NCBI GenBank assembly: GCA_052169645.1
Contig: JBQNCA010000017.1
Span: forward strand, 1 to 32,513
Length of the DNA: 32,513 nucleotides
Reading direction: 5' to 3'
From: JAIKWW01 sp052169645
GTDB taxonomy: Bacteria > Bacillota > Clostridia > Peptostreptococcales > Anaerovoracaceae
Shown one piece after another: positions 32,456 through 32,513 of this stretch. Under the pieces are notes generated by a model. That model saw only the letters and a list, made by a program, of their open reading frames with translations, was not told where the DNA came from and searched no databases. The translations under genes and the position numbers were made by a program. Each line of letters begins with the position of its first letter. Position 1 is the first letter of the stretch.

Positions 32456-32513
32456 TAATTAATCAACGCCAACGACTTACAGTTCTGCGGCATCCGAAAA
32501 AAGAACGAGCCGA

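Noticed and set aside
1..32513. CRISPR array, insertion sequence, prophage or rRNA
   Set aside because: No regularly spaced direct repeats, no transposase, integrase or phage gene and no rRNA-like sequence were seen; the gene content is conserved chromosomal core apart from the regulator and transporter pair.

Overview
The window looks like a chromosomal core region from a low-to-moderate G+C anaerobic member of Clostridia (Bacillota). The strongest clue is an scfA-scfB pair: the SCIFF precursor peptide with its radical-SAM maturase is close to a hallmark of Clostridia. HemZ, an Asp23-NusB pair, a TsaD-like paralog and strong GGAGG ribosome-binding sites agree. A family-level guess (for example Anaerovoracaceae or relatives) would be inference only. 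I see no insertion sequence, prophage, CRISPR array or rRNA. All genes except the last one run on the minus strand, so the window reads from right to left.

Right end (about 32.5 to 29.5 kb): a YitT-family membrane protein on the plus strand is closed by a perfect 23-bp hairpin. It diverges from an M16 zinc peptidase. A YbaK/EbsC-type aminoacyl-tRNA deacylase follows. Next (29.5 to 24.7 kb) an extended -10 promoter drives tRNA-Leu(CAA) and, 21 nt behind it, yajC, which ends at a terminator. A new promoter then drives scfA (49 aa, not in a conventional ORF list), scfB, secD and secF. The SCIFF peptide system therefore sits inside the Sec-accessory genes yajC...secDF.

Centre (24.6 to 9.8 kb): a tightly packed run of eleven genes, relA - MBL hydrolase - hemZ - hisS - aspS - nadD - yqeK/rsfS fusion - leuS - rnjA - Xaa-Pro peptidase - efp, ends at a classic terminator at 9778-9816. 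It combines the stringent response, three aminoacyl-tRNA synthetases, NAD synthesis, ribosome silencing, RNA decay and EF-P.

Left of it (9.8 to 6.7 kb) mltG - trmR - trhP matches the Bacillus subtilis yrrL-yrrM-yrrN-yrrO order. It links a cell-wall lytic enzyme to two steps of wobble-uridine modification (ho5U to mo5U). An asp23 - nusB - TsaD-paralog operon with its own promoter follows (6.7 to 4.7 kb). The last block (4.6 to 0.2 kb) pairs a large MalT-like ATP-dependent LuxR regulator with an OFA-family MFS transporter. The two are separated by a 590-bp AT-rich control region holding a promoter wrapped in an inverted repeat and a second long palindrome.

Several true starts differ from the longest reading frame. 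nusB, rnjA and scfB most likely use TTG, and mltG, asp23 and hisS use internal ATGs, each chosen from a well-spaced Shine-Dalgarno sequence. The points I would check first are the scfA-scfB intergenic region (attenuator-like hairpin plus a tiny reading frame), the seventh cysteine of the SCIFF peptide, the YqeK-RsfS fusion, the G+C-rich trmR gene and the operator-like palindromes in front of the MFS gene.
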